A stretch of DNA of 64,000 bases from Pachypanchax playfairii (Eukaryota; Chordata; Actinopteri; Cyprinodontiformes; Aplocheilidae), in NCBI GenBank assembly GCA_006937955.1, contig SSNP01000010.1:4394932-4458931 (forward strand). Reading direction: 5' to 3'. Made by a program: the position numbers and the translations under genes. This document shows, in pieces, positions 11,490 to 24,691 of the stretch. How positions within the stretch are numbered: the first letter of the stretch is position 1; each line of letters opens with the position of its first letter. The notes beneath the pieces were generated by a model. The model made no database searches. It was not told the DNA's origin and saw only the letters and a list, made by a program, of their open reading frames with translations.

Positions 11490-14400
11490 GTAAGAAAAGA
11501 AGATCAATTGAGATTTGTTTCAGAGTTGCCTTCTAACTTTTGATGATCACTGTGAGTTCACAAAGTTTCTCTTCTAATCCCTTGCGGCTCAACTGTTAAA
11601 TCATCATGGAAAATTTTCCATGACACGTTACTGTCACTGTTACTTAACCATGAACGTTTAAAACATTTAGATACATTTTGATATTCAGTTGACATGTTTA
11701 TTGACTTTTCTTGTTTTGAAAAACCAGTTTATGTTAACTCTTTAAAAATTCTTGCACTTTATTTCACACTGAAATCATATCTAGCAGTGTATGAGCTTGC
11801 AGGATGTGATTTGTGATTATTAAAAACCAAAATTTAAAATGTTGATGTTTGCTGGTAAAATTATCTAGTCATATTCTAGTTTGATTATCTGCTCTATAAT
11901 GTACAAAAAATATCAACTTCCCATGGTGCAGACTGCAGGTTGTAATGCATACCCCCCTTCCACCACACACAAAAACACACAGACGTACACATACACACAA
12001 AAACTATGCTGTCCACTTACTGTAATCTGTTTGAGGAGGGGTCAAAGGGTTTGTTGGACAGTTTGTAGGTCACTCATCGCATTCTTTGGTGAATATCATC
12101 CGACTAATACCCAACCAGGAGCCTAAACCCTGCGAGGTCAGAGGGAGTGTGGAAAGCATGTACACAGTTCAACATACAGGCTTTTCGAAGCTTCTCGACA
12201 TTTAGTTTCTCAAAATCCCCCCCAGTTAAGCAGATAATGGTTGGAGTACGACTAAGATGAGATGAAGGTGGACCAACTGGACTTTCTCTTACAAAGATCT
12301 AGTAAACACAGACTTTACTATGTTCTGACTATGCAAGAAAGCTATTTAAAGAAACAAATGTGAAATGACATCAGAGTTGATTATGAGGAGAATATGAATA
12401 TTTAAAAGAAAAATGCAACACAGTATTTTTTTCTAAAGGGCATTTCTTTGTAATACCTTAAAAATTCTAAATGTTCATATTTTTTGCCCTATAGGATCAA
12501 GTTTTTGCAACTTTATACAAATAATGTAAAATAAGTTGCAGAACAACCCATACAACTTGGTTTGTGTTTTTGTCAACGGCCCTGACAGCTTGTTGGTTAA
12601 ACATCAACTAAATTTGAGGCATGGTTAAAATTTTAAAACCACTTTAGTTTTAATCCCATCTGCTGTGGATTTATAGACTCTTTGCCCCACTTTGTTGCAT
12701 TAAAGAACATCAAAAGAGGTAAAACCTCCATCAATCTCAGAAACTTTCCCTCTATGTCCCTTTTTATTAGTTTCTTTCTCTTTAAGATTTTCTGTCAGAC
12801 ACGTACACACACGTCGTGACACACAGTTCGCACAGGTTGGGTGCATTTGATTTATCCCACTGTGTTTCCTCCATGGCTTATTTCCATAAATCAGATGTCA
12901 GCGTGTTTGTAGCCAGAGGCACGTTAACAAGGGGATGCAGTCCAAACATAGAGTGCATAAAACCCTAAAAACACTTCCGATGCACAGCACTGACCGGCTC
13001 CACTGCTACATCCATCAACCCAAAGAGCGGGTCAGAAAGTTTCATTTAGAGACAGTGGAGGAATGTTTTCTCATCTGAAGAGCACTTTTGATGGAAAGCT
13101 TGTGTGCACTCGGAGTGTGTTTGTATCATCTACTTTCTCTCATTGTTTGTACTCACGCATGTAAGTCCAGCTAAAATCTGCTTCTCCCCATGTTGCACTA
13201 TGTTTGTTTTCCATACAGTGGATAACTACACATGCTTCCAAGTCATGAGGTATAAGCTGACATATAACCAGAGTTATAGTTTAGGAGGCAGCCATTGTTT
13301 CCATGGAAATGGCCACTTAGATCTTCCTTCCTGTGTTGTCGTGTTGAAGGCAAAGTGGCTATTTGTGTTGGTGAGTGTGTTTCCCACGGTGCTGTGATTG
13401 AATCAGCCTCAGATAGCATCTACTGTCCTCCCCCGCACCCCCTCCTGTTTACAAAACATTTCCTGTCTGGTCTAAAAAGTTAAAGGTCATGGAGTAAAGA
13501 CTGGATTTTGACCTTGAGTTTGAACTGATTTTCTATGAAAATTTTGGTCATTGCTTTTGTCAAGTTATTGTCACGTGATTGGAAATCATTCTTATAGTAA
13601 ATTACTGTATCTAAATTTATCATACCAATATTCTGCACAGTAAGTTTACTTCTGCTGCTATGTACAATACAATTAAAAATATACAAAACCCTCCAATATG
13701 TTAAGGAGAAACACTTAAGGGAATTGCCAAAAGGGTTGTTTTTTAGCTTAGATTCTGTCAGATAAACAGAGGAATTAAAAATATTTTATAGTCATGGTGT
13801 GTTTTAGACCAAAAACAAGGTCCACTCAACAGATTCAAATGGTAATGGAACCAAAAATGTATTTTCTTTATTTCAGTTCTATCTTTAACTTTTGAAAAAG
13901 GAAAGGCAAAAATTACTAGATGGTAGAGGACACCAGAGGCTGCTATCAAGAGTCCTTAACCTCAGCTGCATGAAGTGACATGGGGAGCGCTGCGGTGAAG
14001 CCACATGAAGGGGCGCCATGACCCTAAAGGTCACCCTGGTCAGCAATCGAGCTCAGAAGGTCAAGCAGGAGGCTGCCTGAAGTGGCGTGGAAGTGCTCAA
14101 GGTTGGCCATGTGGTTGATCCGGTGGTTGACTGGCATACAGTTCCATAGATCATCTAGCAGGGAGCTCTGGATGCAAGTTGAGAGGCCTGTCATTGGAGT
14201 GTGGAGATGCTGGAGGGTAGCCCTCAGACCGCATAAAAAGACATGGGAAGTTAGGAGGCTGGTTTTACCAGCAAGAGGGTTGAGAAGATGCTGGGCTGGC
14301 TGACAAAGACGTACTGAAGACTGGGCTGGTAGTTTGTTTAATCATCTCTTAGAACTTGATACAGTCTGTGAGCGTCTGTGTGAAGATCAGGTTTCAGGTT

Positions 14401-16120
14401 TCCTTTGTATATTGAAAGGAGTTCTTTTTCCGTGTTCACCTTGCCATGTTCTTCTGGGGAAATTCACCAACATGTGGATACTTTTTGAACCTGTCAAACC
14501 TGTTAAAATGTTAGACTGACTAATTGGACTGTTGAGATATTGCAACAATGCAACAACCATGTTGTGGCATTTTCCCTTTTGATCAAACGCCTTCAAGTTG
14601 TTTTAAGTACCAGCTTTTATAAATAAAAGATCTTTATGAAAGTTTATTCAGTTATTTATTTTTGTTATTTAACTCTAAACAACATCTTTTTAATGTGAAA
14701 TTAGCATGACCGGATTTTTTATGTCTTTACAAGCAATTTAGACATGTAAAACCTTATAAATGTTTTTTTTTTTATTATTATTATTTCTGCTTTCTTTTAT
14801 AAATATTCAAACTAAAGTCACTAAAATTTCACTTTGAAATAATAAGTGAAATCTCAAAATAATAACAAATGCAAATTAAAGCAGAGACTCTGGAGCCCTG
14901 AGATACTGTAAGTCCAAACCACATACCTGACTTTTTTATAGCTGTAAGTTAATCAGTGGTTTTGAGACGACAGTGAGACAATGTTTTTATTAATTTTCAA
15001 CACTGAGAAATGTTTTTTTTTGTATATTTTCTGGCAGATGTTATTGACTTGTGTGTGAATAATATAACTTTAAATGTACATAAAACTAAATACATAGAAC
15101 AGTCTAACTGTGTCACTGCATTGGAATTCCATCAGCTTCTTCCTTGTTTGGATTGCTGAGAAGTTCAGATTTAATTTTCACAGTTTCAAAGTCGCCACAT
15201 GGGCGTTTGATTTTACTACTGTGTACATCCTGTTTTTAAAAACAAGATCCAGAAAGTCTGCGTCTAACCTGTTGTCCACCTTCAGTTTATCATTTAACTT
15301 TGACTGAATGCCTCTACATCTCTGCTACTCTGGTCTGTAGACAGTTTATCATGTAATTCAACATACTGCCAATGACATGAAACATAAAAAACAAATGAGC
15401 AGCAAAATCATGAGTTTTAATTCAATACCAAAGGATTCTTCAGATTCAATGAAGAAAAGCACAGTAATGATGCTTGGGAATTAAATGAAGGATGCTAGTG
15501 TGAGAAATATATAACTTATTTTCAAATTACAGTGCACATTCATAAAACCAGACACTCAGTTTAAAAACAAAACAGAATAAATTGGCCTAATGCAAAAAAA
15601 CAAAAACAAAAAAAAACAGACAGTCAGCAGATCTGCTATAATGACTAAACAGTAATCAGCAAAAAGATTTTTAGTATTATGGATAATAATATTTAAGGTC
15701 ATCTTTATCATAAGGGTTTTTTATAACTGCTTACAAAACCATAAATGTAACTTCTTACTCCTGTTGTGTCCATCAAAGCCCAGTTGTATTTAGATTTATT
15801 TGTTTCTGCCCTTCAGAAACTCATCACACTCCTTGTTTCAAGGATTTCTAGAAAAGACAGATTTATTTCAACAGTTAGATGACAAACACTCTTAGTTTTA
15901 TTTTCTTGTTTATCACATTAATAAAACTGTCAACCTCTGTATTTTATTAAAGATAAACACTGACTGATCTGTATTGCATCTTGCATGATAGTGTTCATAT
16001 TTTTATTTATTTTAAGAAAGAAAAAAAAACATTTAAAAAGGAAAAGAAGAGAGTCAAAAATAAGACCACTAGAATTAAAAATAGGAGCAGAGAGAGCTAG
16101 TTGGTCCAGGTGATATTTAC
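11490..16120. other. Non-coding stretch with a GC-richer block
   Basis: Mostly AT-rich. A GC-richer block at 13970-14340 contains GGCGCC and repeated AGGCTG/GGCTGG words, with open frames but no recognisable protein. 12840-13080 is another complex patch. GTTTCCATGGAAAT at 13297-13310 is a near-palindrome resembling an RFX X-box. No gene is recognised. Confidence 0.45.
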
Positions 16121-16280
16121 CTGGCCTTGAAGTCTGTAATTTATACCTTGATGGCAGCTCTGCCGCTGGCGACATTTCCTCTGGGGAGTAACTCTCGTGG
16201 CAAACTGACGGAGCCACAGATCCACGCCTCCTTTTGTCTTTCTCTTTGATCACTGACGTCGTGGACCTTTTAAAGTCATG
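16121..16280 (-). other. Candidate coding exon, minus strand, unproven
   Basis: On the minus strand, a pyrimidine-containing acceptor (TTTCCTGTATTACCTACACAG) precedes a segment open in one frame. It ends at a strong CAG|GTAAAT donor at 16121, with an alternative AAG|GTATAA donor at 16147. The reading is hydrophilic and charged (K-E-K-D-K-R-R-R-G-S-V near its middle, then S-P-E-E-M-S-P-A), with R-R-x-S-type phosphosite character. It is clearly more GC-rich than its flanks. I do not recognise the protein. It could be a chance open frame or an old repeat. Confidence 0.3.
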
Positions 16281-17724
16281 CTGTGTAGGTAATACAGGAA
16301 ACCCCCTAATTTCAAGTGCATGTTACCTGCAAATTAAGGTCTAAATATTTCCTCATGACTCAGAACAGAAAACTATTCCAACAACTCGTGTATTGAAAGG
16401 ACTTGGAAGCTAAAATATAAAAGTACTTAAGTAACAGATTATATAACTATATACAGTATGATATAATTATTGCCATTACATTTTTGAATCTGGCCTTTGT
16501 TAAAGTAAAAATGTAGTTAGCTGTGGTTATGAGGTCTGTTTTTGTTGTACTTTATAGAAAATATCAGGGAAGGATCATAAAAATATGTTTAAATAATTAA
16601 CAGGACACACTCGCAAAACAAGAATACTGTATAAACGTCTATTGACATTTCTTTATGAAATAAGGTGTCATTTTGTACTATGGTGACATTTTTCTTCAGG
16701 GCAGCATAAATTACCAGAACACCACTTCTGGCTCAGACCCAAATTACTGAAGTTATTTAGTCTATTGTAAAGCCATCGGAGGGTCGAGAGTGTCTAATAT
16801 GAAGATGAACATGTTTTTTGGTGAGTATCCACTTAGACAAGTTTCAAAATTGTAGCTTAAAGTTTTAAAAGTTATTCAATACTGCTTTGATAGATGCATT
16901 ATTTTGAAGCTGTAGTTAGTGGCCCTTTGAGGTGGCTTAGACTCGGTATGTTTTCAGGATGTTTGTTTTCTTAATGTTTCATTGCACTTTTCTAAAACAT
17001 TTTCTGAAGAAAAAAAAGATAACATTCTAACAATAAATGTCAATTTTACTGACTGTTAAACATTTTAAAGTTGTGCTTGCCTCATAATTTGGTATAATAC
17101 AAATGTCAAAGCGTTGAATCAGAAACTAAATCAAAGTTTTGCTTCATGGCTTTCAGAAAATTGCACCTTTACATTGATTTTAAAATAAAAAAATTCTGCC
17201 AGAAATATAAGTTGTTGTTCAAAGAAGTAAAGAAAAAATATTGTCATTTAATTAATCTTTTATGACTCATTGTTTTTTTTCATTTTTAAAATGTTTTAAT
17301 TATTTCTTGGCAGAGTACATAGATTTATAATTAAATTCCTGGAAGCTTCATGGGGAAAACGTCTCCAGGAAGAAACTATTCTCAACCAAGTTAGCTGGAA
17401 TTCTTCTTGCTAGGAAAGTATGTTTGGGCTTATCTTCTTAATAATTCCATTATTCCTAGGGGTTATGGAAAACTCTGTGGTAGGAAAATAAATAATAATT
17501 TACTATGATTAATGAGAAACATTAGAGTCTGAATAAACTTACATGTGTGTTTATCAGGAAATATTTGCTGACTCTGCAGCAGCAATAATGTCACTAACAG
17601 GTGATCAGTTTTAACCCAGAGACAGTCTGTGTTAAATACTTTGAGAGATTGCATGTGCGTGTCTCAGTCTGAAAACAATAGAGAAACAATTATGGGTAGA
17701 CAAGTAAAAAGGCCATAGTTAGAA
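16281..17724. other. Non-coding AT-rich stretch
   Basis: Nothing recognised. An ATG-containing segment ends at a consensus donor (TTTTTTG|GTGAGT, donor at 16817), but there is no supporting upstream signal. Confidence 0.55.
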
Positions 17725-17846
<122 letters not shown>

Positions 17847-20800
17847 GGACAGTTAGAATATCTGAAGATAATCAAGGAGATTTTACATGGAGACAAAAAA
17901 GTGACGAAGACCAGAATGAAAGTAGAGGTGATTTCATGTACAAGAGAAAATTAAGTAGTTGTGAAAGAACTGAACAAGGACAGATGAAGATTATACAAAA
18001 TGCAATATGACCATTTTATTTTTAGATTGTTTTTGTTGTGTTTTTTTATTAGCTGAAAAAGAGATTTGGATCATTTGCTCCAGTAAGAAAAAAAAAAAAA
18101 AAATCAAATCCTCCTACAGAAACCCCCTAAAAGTGATTCCATTTAGATCAATCAACTATTATAGTTTTAAAAATTACACCAGGATCAGGCTGTTACTGTG
18201 ATGCCCATTCACTTCTGCTGATTTTCAGAGGGGAGAATTCCAGTCTGGTTGGACTTAAGTTTGGCCCACACCTTTTGATGGTGTCACGCATTGTGAAAAG
18301 TGAGAAGTAAGTGTACGTTTTTATACAACTATTTTATTGTGGTCTAATTTGAGTTCTTGTACAAGCATGCAGTTTTCTACAATTTTAGAAGTAAATAATA
18401 AAGTAATAATTAGTACATAATCCCACATCGTCACGCATTGTTCTTAGGTTAATTTGAAGGCATTCAACCAGCAGTCCTACACAAATGTGGTTTTTTGGCA
18501 TGTTTGTCAAAAATGTGGGACAAGACCATTAAACTGGGCATGAACTTCTGAACAGGCCACGAATGCTGGATTCTTATAAGGCTGATTTAAGGAGGACGGT
18601 TTTTGGCCTGTTTGCATCTATTTTTATGGGTCATTGTCATTCTAAAAAATGTGTATTTTACAACATGTATGATGCTGTGTGCAAGTGTTCTACTAGAGAT
18701 AAGTTAATCTGTTGTAATTACTTTTTTCCTGAAAGGGTAAAATTCCAATTTTGCAAATAAACAAGGGTGGGTGTGTGTGGTGATTATCATCCGTATCTTC
18801 TGCTTTATCACTGTCTGACATCTGAGACACATTTGTAGGAGAAAATATGAGATATAAAACAACAAAACTATGGGGGAAGAAAAAGAAAACACATCGATTG
18901 TTGAAATACACAATTCATCTGCTGTTTCTTTATCCTGTTTCTCATGTAGCATTTTGGAAAAACATACAGAATGGAAAAGGACAAATAAACAGAATGTCAG
19001 GCAGACAAACAGAAGGGCAGCACCTCCTCTAATCCTCTCTGCCTTGAAGGGAGAATTTACACATATACATCTTGAAAGTCCTCCTCCTCTTCATATTGCC
19101 ACAACGCCTCTGGCAACAGTAAAGCAGCAGGTTTCTGGGTTTTCAGGCTGTGGACTATCCAAACTACCGACCAGTGCATTGCAGCCACTAGCGCGGCTAA
19201 ATTAGCAAGATGGTCTACCCCTGGGAGCAACATATGTTTTACTGTCTGTCTTCAGCCTAAAGACAGACAAATACTCACTCACACACAAGCCCGCCACCAC
19301 ACACAAAATGTCCCCCCTGCCAACATCTCCTCAGGTCAAACAAATCCCTTTCAAATCTGAGCCTGCAGCCGCCACACAGGGGGTAAGGCGGAGTGACTCT
19401 GCGCGAGGAGCAGAGTATGTGGTGTTTAAATAACTCAGTCTGTGTCTTTGAATTCCTAAATAGTCATTTAAACCATCTGGATTCTGTGTTTTCACATGGG
19501 ATTTTTTTTTTAATCTTAGAAAACACGGTCAAACGTTTTGTACCACCATGTGCGCCTTTTGTGTGTTTCCAGGGAAAAAGAGATTGTGTTAAGAAATCAC
19601 GTATATAATTTTTTAACAAATGCTTATGAAGTCACATGACTGTAATGAACAGAGAATGGTTCCTATATGAGATCTTTAAAGTCAGTGTTTGTTTTATGGG
19701 ATTGAAAACAGTAAAAAAATGTTGACTACTTAAAAACATCTAGCTACCGCTTCATCTTTTAGCAAAGACATGAAAAGAGCCAACAGATTACATTAAAGCT
19801 GAGAGTATTTGGAAGATAACGGCTTATCTTGGATGCGTGGTTTAGACAGACAAATCCAGTAAAATGAAAACATTGACAGAAGACCCGAGACTTCAGTGGA
19901 TTAAACTGAATTAACCAGAATAAATAGTGCAGGGAAACTCCCGTTTAAGTTTTCATTGTCCTGTTGTTTTAAGACAGCCATTTTCACTGCAATTTGTGAA
20001 TTGTTGTTGAGGATTTTGGGTGGAGGTTGATGCTTCTGTACGTTTAGACATTTGACTGAATTGACAGAGAGGGGCTGCACCGGGGGGGTTGATCGCCCAC
20101 ATTGCCTATAGCTCAAACCGCCACTGCTGTTATCTTGAAATCTACAACAGATGAACTTATCATTACAATCTATGTGCAAACTGCTCAAAGCCCTATTTTT
20201 CAGGCCTGAAGACATGTTCCAGACCTATCAAATATGTTTTGAAAGAGTCAGCTGGGAAAAAGTTGTTGAGTGACATGTCACCTGGAACCACAGCCAACAA
20301 GATCAGAGACACCAGAGGCAATCAGGAAAAAGAAAGCAGGATGAGAAATGACAAATTCAACACTTAGATGAGAAAACATAATTTTTCCCGGAGCCGTTCT
20401 TTCCGTTCAGAACCTTTTATAATGGAAATGTAATAAAAATACGTTTGTACAGTCACATTAAGGTTACTTGATTTATTGAAGTTTTTGATACACCTAGATG
20501 TTGTTGCTCTGTATTGTTCTTTGTAAGAATCATCATGACTCATGGGCCTTAAAACTAAGACTTCTTTGTCTGTACAAAAGCACAAATTGTCTTTATTTTA
20601 AACTGGCTTGCAGTCAAAAACAAAGAAAACAGAACAAGACCCTTTTGGATTATATATATTATTTTAAATGTCACAGTCTGTTTAAATGTAGAAGGCAAAA
20701 AGGTATTTTCCAACTTACAGTAGGGATGCCTTAGGATTTTTATGGTGCAGAAAATATGTATAAATAACTTTTTCACTCTTCATTTTCACATTTAATTTAA

Positions 20801-21064
20801 TTTCATATTTACATGCATTTGTTTTGCAAAGACAGAAAGGAAATGTAGATGAACCAGCAAAATGAAACTGAACCACCTCCGATCATCAAAGCATGAGTTT
20901 GGTTTGTTGATTGACCCCACTTCAATGAGCATGAGCTTGTATTATTAAAAAGCAGTTCAGCTAATGCTAAAACTTGTCCATTAACTGCTTTTTTTCTTTG
21001 TTCATTAATGCTAATGCTAACCTTCCATCAAAATATGGAATCATTCAATATGTTTATTGTTAAG
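17847..21064. other. Non-coding stretch
   Basis: AT-rich with A runs (18089-18105). 19070-19240 and 19300-19410 are more complex, less AT-rich patches. There is no motif-supported open frame. Confidence 0.5.
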
Positions 21065-21290
21065 GGCTACACAGTGGTGCAGTTGGTAGAGCTGCTGCCT
21101 TGCATCAAGAAAGTTCTGAGTTCAAAACCAGACCAGAATCTTTCTGCATGGAGTTTGCATGTTCTCCCCGTGCATGTGTGGGTTTTCTTGGGGAACTCTG
21201 ACTTCCTTCAAGAGAACAAAAATATGCATATGCAGGTTAATTGGCCCTAGGTGTGAGAATGTGTGTGAATGGTTATTCATTTCATATGCA
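21065..21290 (+). repeat. tRNA-derived SINE fragment
   Basis: The head ACAGTGGTGCAGTTGGTAGA is followed by a degenerate B-box (GAGTTCAAAACC), then GGAGTTTGCATGTTCTCCCC and TTAATTGGCCCTAGG. It is the same family as the 35208 and 5288-5851 copies. The 3' half of the consensus body is missing. Confidence 0.65.
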
Positions 21291-21688
21291 ATGTTAATAA
21301 GAAAAACAAGCTGTTCACTGCCAGCAAGACATCACAAGAATCAGAACATTAACAATATGAATTATGGGACTATAGCAAATTCAATTAATGTCTAAAAATA
21401 TAACACAAAGAACATCTCCGGGTCTTTGTTAACAAATATGAACATTTAATTCATAAGACTAACTAAATTTTATATATTTAAGGTGTCTTCTTTGTTTTTA
21501 TTTCTCATTTTATGAAGAAGGTGCAAAAGACGGGAAGTTTTAAAAGATGTTTCTTTCCTCAGCTTTACAAACCATATTGCATGATAAAACATATTTCAAA
21601 ACACTGTTTTTATATAATACAGAATAATACAATCAGAAAAAGTGGTAATCATGATATAATTTATGTTTCCGAGGCAGTTGGAGAGCAC

Positions 21689-21719
21689 ATACGACGTCGT
21701 ATCATGGCCGACATGTCGG
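21689..21719. other. Two adjacent perfect palindromes, CpG-rich
   Basis: ATACGACGTCGTAT (21689-21702) and CCGACATGTCGG (21708-21719) are both perfect palindromes separated by 5 nt. The first contains the CRE-like core GACGTC. Together they carry five CpGs in 31 bp in otherwise CpG-poor DNA. The function is unknown. Confidence 0.6.
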
Positions 21720-24650
21720 AGCTGCATTAGTATGAATCCAGCTTAATTACTTGTATTAGTTTAAACAAAGCTAAAATCAAAGGCTGTCAGGTCACAAACT
21801 TGTTTTTCCAGACAAATTAACTTTTGGAAACTGTTATGAAAATGATCCCAGTTATATTTTTTCTACTTTCATTGTGCCAAGAGCACCATAGTCACTGCTA
21901 CATATTTTTCTTGCTTTGAAACTGTTTTCTCCCTGGAGGGAGTTGGATTTTAACATATAAATAATAAAATTTGAGTCTTAAGTGATTAACTTTAGAGTAC
22001 TTTGAAAAGACAATTTGCATAGTACCTGCCATTTCACTTGGAGCTGATAAAAGATATTTGACTCTTTCTGTTAGTTTCCAATGCAAATAAGCTTTTTTCC
22101 ATATAAGCGTTTTTCATGCCGGCTTTCTCCCTGTGAAGCAAAAGTATTTGCTGAGCAGATGTGAAGTTACAAATCACTGTTGAAAATGGGAAATTATTTT
22201 TGTTATTTTTTTCAGCAGGAAAGTCCTAAACGCCTTGTATGAACAAGAGATTCTCTTTACATTTTCTTTATTATCCATGTGACCAGTGAAATGACAGTGA
22301 AAAGGTCAGGGGTCAAAGCCGCAGCTCCTTGACAGTACAACCTAACAAAGGTTTTCACAGGGTTTTTTCACAACAACTGGTAAACTCTAATGATGATGGA
22401 TGCTGCCGTGGTGGAGAATCCCTGCATTGTTCAAATGACATTCCTGCCAGTCATTTTGAGCTGCGTTTACCAGCCCACCTCTTTCCATAACAATGAGCCG
22501 GGTCACCTAACATCCCAACTTCACCCACTTCACTCAGCAGCCTCGGAGCTAAAGTAAACACACTGTTAATTCAAGATAATTCACCATAACCTATAGCCTT
22601 AGCCATATAAATTCCTCATCTCTGTCCTTCCCTTCTCTCTCTTCATTCCTTCCCCTTTACTCTCCCCTTCTCCCCCCTTTTAAAACATCAATACATGGAT
22701 GTTGATTCCACTTTCAAAAAAAAAAAAAAAAAACAATCCTGATAGGTGTCATCAAAAATGATTCTTCTCATCTTATTTTTTGTTTTTAATTTATTTATTT
22801 TGAAACTCTGTGAATAGTTTAATCTTACCAAGTTCCTTTTTTTTACTTTTAGCTTTAATGAAAAGTTATGAAAATGTTTGAAATGCTCTAAATCAGGTGT
22901 ATCTGACCACAGGCTATGAAATGCAAAACAGGCTATGAATGCAAAATTTAGCGTAAAAACCAAATCAGTCTCAGAGGGCTAAACAGGTAGAACGAACTGA
23001 TAAGACTGTATTGGAAAACTAAAAAGCATTTAGACCAAGCTGATCTGAAGCAACAATCAAATATATAAAAACTGGAAGCGTTCCTAAACAACAACATACC
23101 TCATGAGATCTTTCTCTTTTGCTTATCGCACCACATAAGACATGTTCTTAGCAGCTACGAGTGAAAACCATGTTGTATTGCTTTGCTGAAAATATTGATC
23201 AATAAAAGATCAGAATTCACTTGAAGACCTTTTGTTGAAGTTTCATTAAAGTTTTCAGAGTTAAATCCACCGAGTTGTTTATTTCCTTGTTTTACAGGTT
23301 TCTTTAATTTATTTCCATCCTTTCCTAAAGGTTTCCAAATAAAACAAAACAAAAACATATTTTTAAATTTGTCTGGATCAATCATCATACTCACTTTACA
23401 GTTTAGGGATCTTGAGCACTCACTTTATAGCTGCATTAAAGAAGGTTCTACTTGTGCTTGGAATGCTTTTACTCTGAAGGAGAAGCTGATCAAAGACCTT
23501 ATAAAACCAGTTCACTAAATTACAATCAGCTAATGTTCCTGTGGTGTTTAAACACACAAGTATAAAAGGAACTGGTTTTAATAGTAATTAAACAGTACTC
23601 CATAAGCTCAGACCTCTGACAAGCAGCTCACTTGTTGCATTATGTGATTTTGCACTTATAATAATGAATCCTTCAAAAAAATTCCTGGATCCACATGATG
23701 ATCTATCCTGACAACGTTATTTATACCTGTTCATTACATTTTTAATTGATTCGTTGTCTTGTTGTCACAAACAAACCAATTAATAAACACCAATGAAAAC
23801 ACAACATCTTTCACAGAGGTAATAAAAAGACTTGTGGTCCTAAAAAAACAATAACTTCCAAATCAGTTTTTTGTTCTCGCAGATCAAACTAGTGTGTCTT
23901 CATCAGCTCTCAGTTTCTCTTTGCAATCATTTATAATTGTTTCTATAAGTCTGTTAATTAAAAAGTATTCTTAAAGAAAACATATTAAAATATAACCACT
24001 TTCTCCTTTAATCCTTATATACTATTAAAAGTTTACTGTTAAAGTTTTTCATTTGACACTTGATGCATTTTGATTACAGTGTCATGTGTCTGGACTCTAA
24101 ATTTCTTTTTCCTACTTGAAGCTCCTCCAGCAGCTTTGCAGCATTGCTGCGCACAAATGAGCAGCAGATCATTCATCAGTGTTTATGTGATGACATGGGA
24201 ATAAAAGATCGCAGTGAAAACAACTTGACTGATCCAAGAACTGAGATCAGAGAGTGAAATGACATCAGGAGCTTAAATCTCAACGTCAACTGTCAAATAT
24301 GTAGAAATCTTCCAGTCACCCCAAAAACCAACACACACAAAAGGCCAGAGAGATATTTGTGATACATTTCAACATTTTAGACTTAAAATCTGTTCCAAAG
24401 AAAAAAATATTAAGGGACCAGGAGAGTATGTCATACATCTTTTGCTAGTTTTATTAGATTTCTAGGCATTTTAAAGCCTATAGTTTGTTTCATTGTTGTT
24501 TATATTTGTGATCTCATCAAAACCAAAAAGCATCACAGATACTTCCTGAAGCTTGAGAAACATTTTCATGTTGCAACTGTAAAACAGTGTGAAAGCAAAA
24601 GAATTATTTGTAAAAGTAGCTCATCATCCAACTTCAGTTTACCTCCTCAG

Positions 24651-24691
24651 GCTCATGCTGCAGTGGACAGCATCATTCATCCTCTTATCAG
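24651..24691 (+). other. Exon-like segment with ATG, unproven
   Basis: The acceptor CCTCCTCAG precedes 41 nt ending at a strong CAG|GTGAGT donor (24691/24692). One frame starts at ATG 24655 and reads M-L-Q-W-T-A-S-F-I-L-L-S, which looks like the start of a signal peptide. No partner exon is identified, so this may be chance. Confidence 0.2.
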
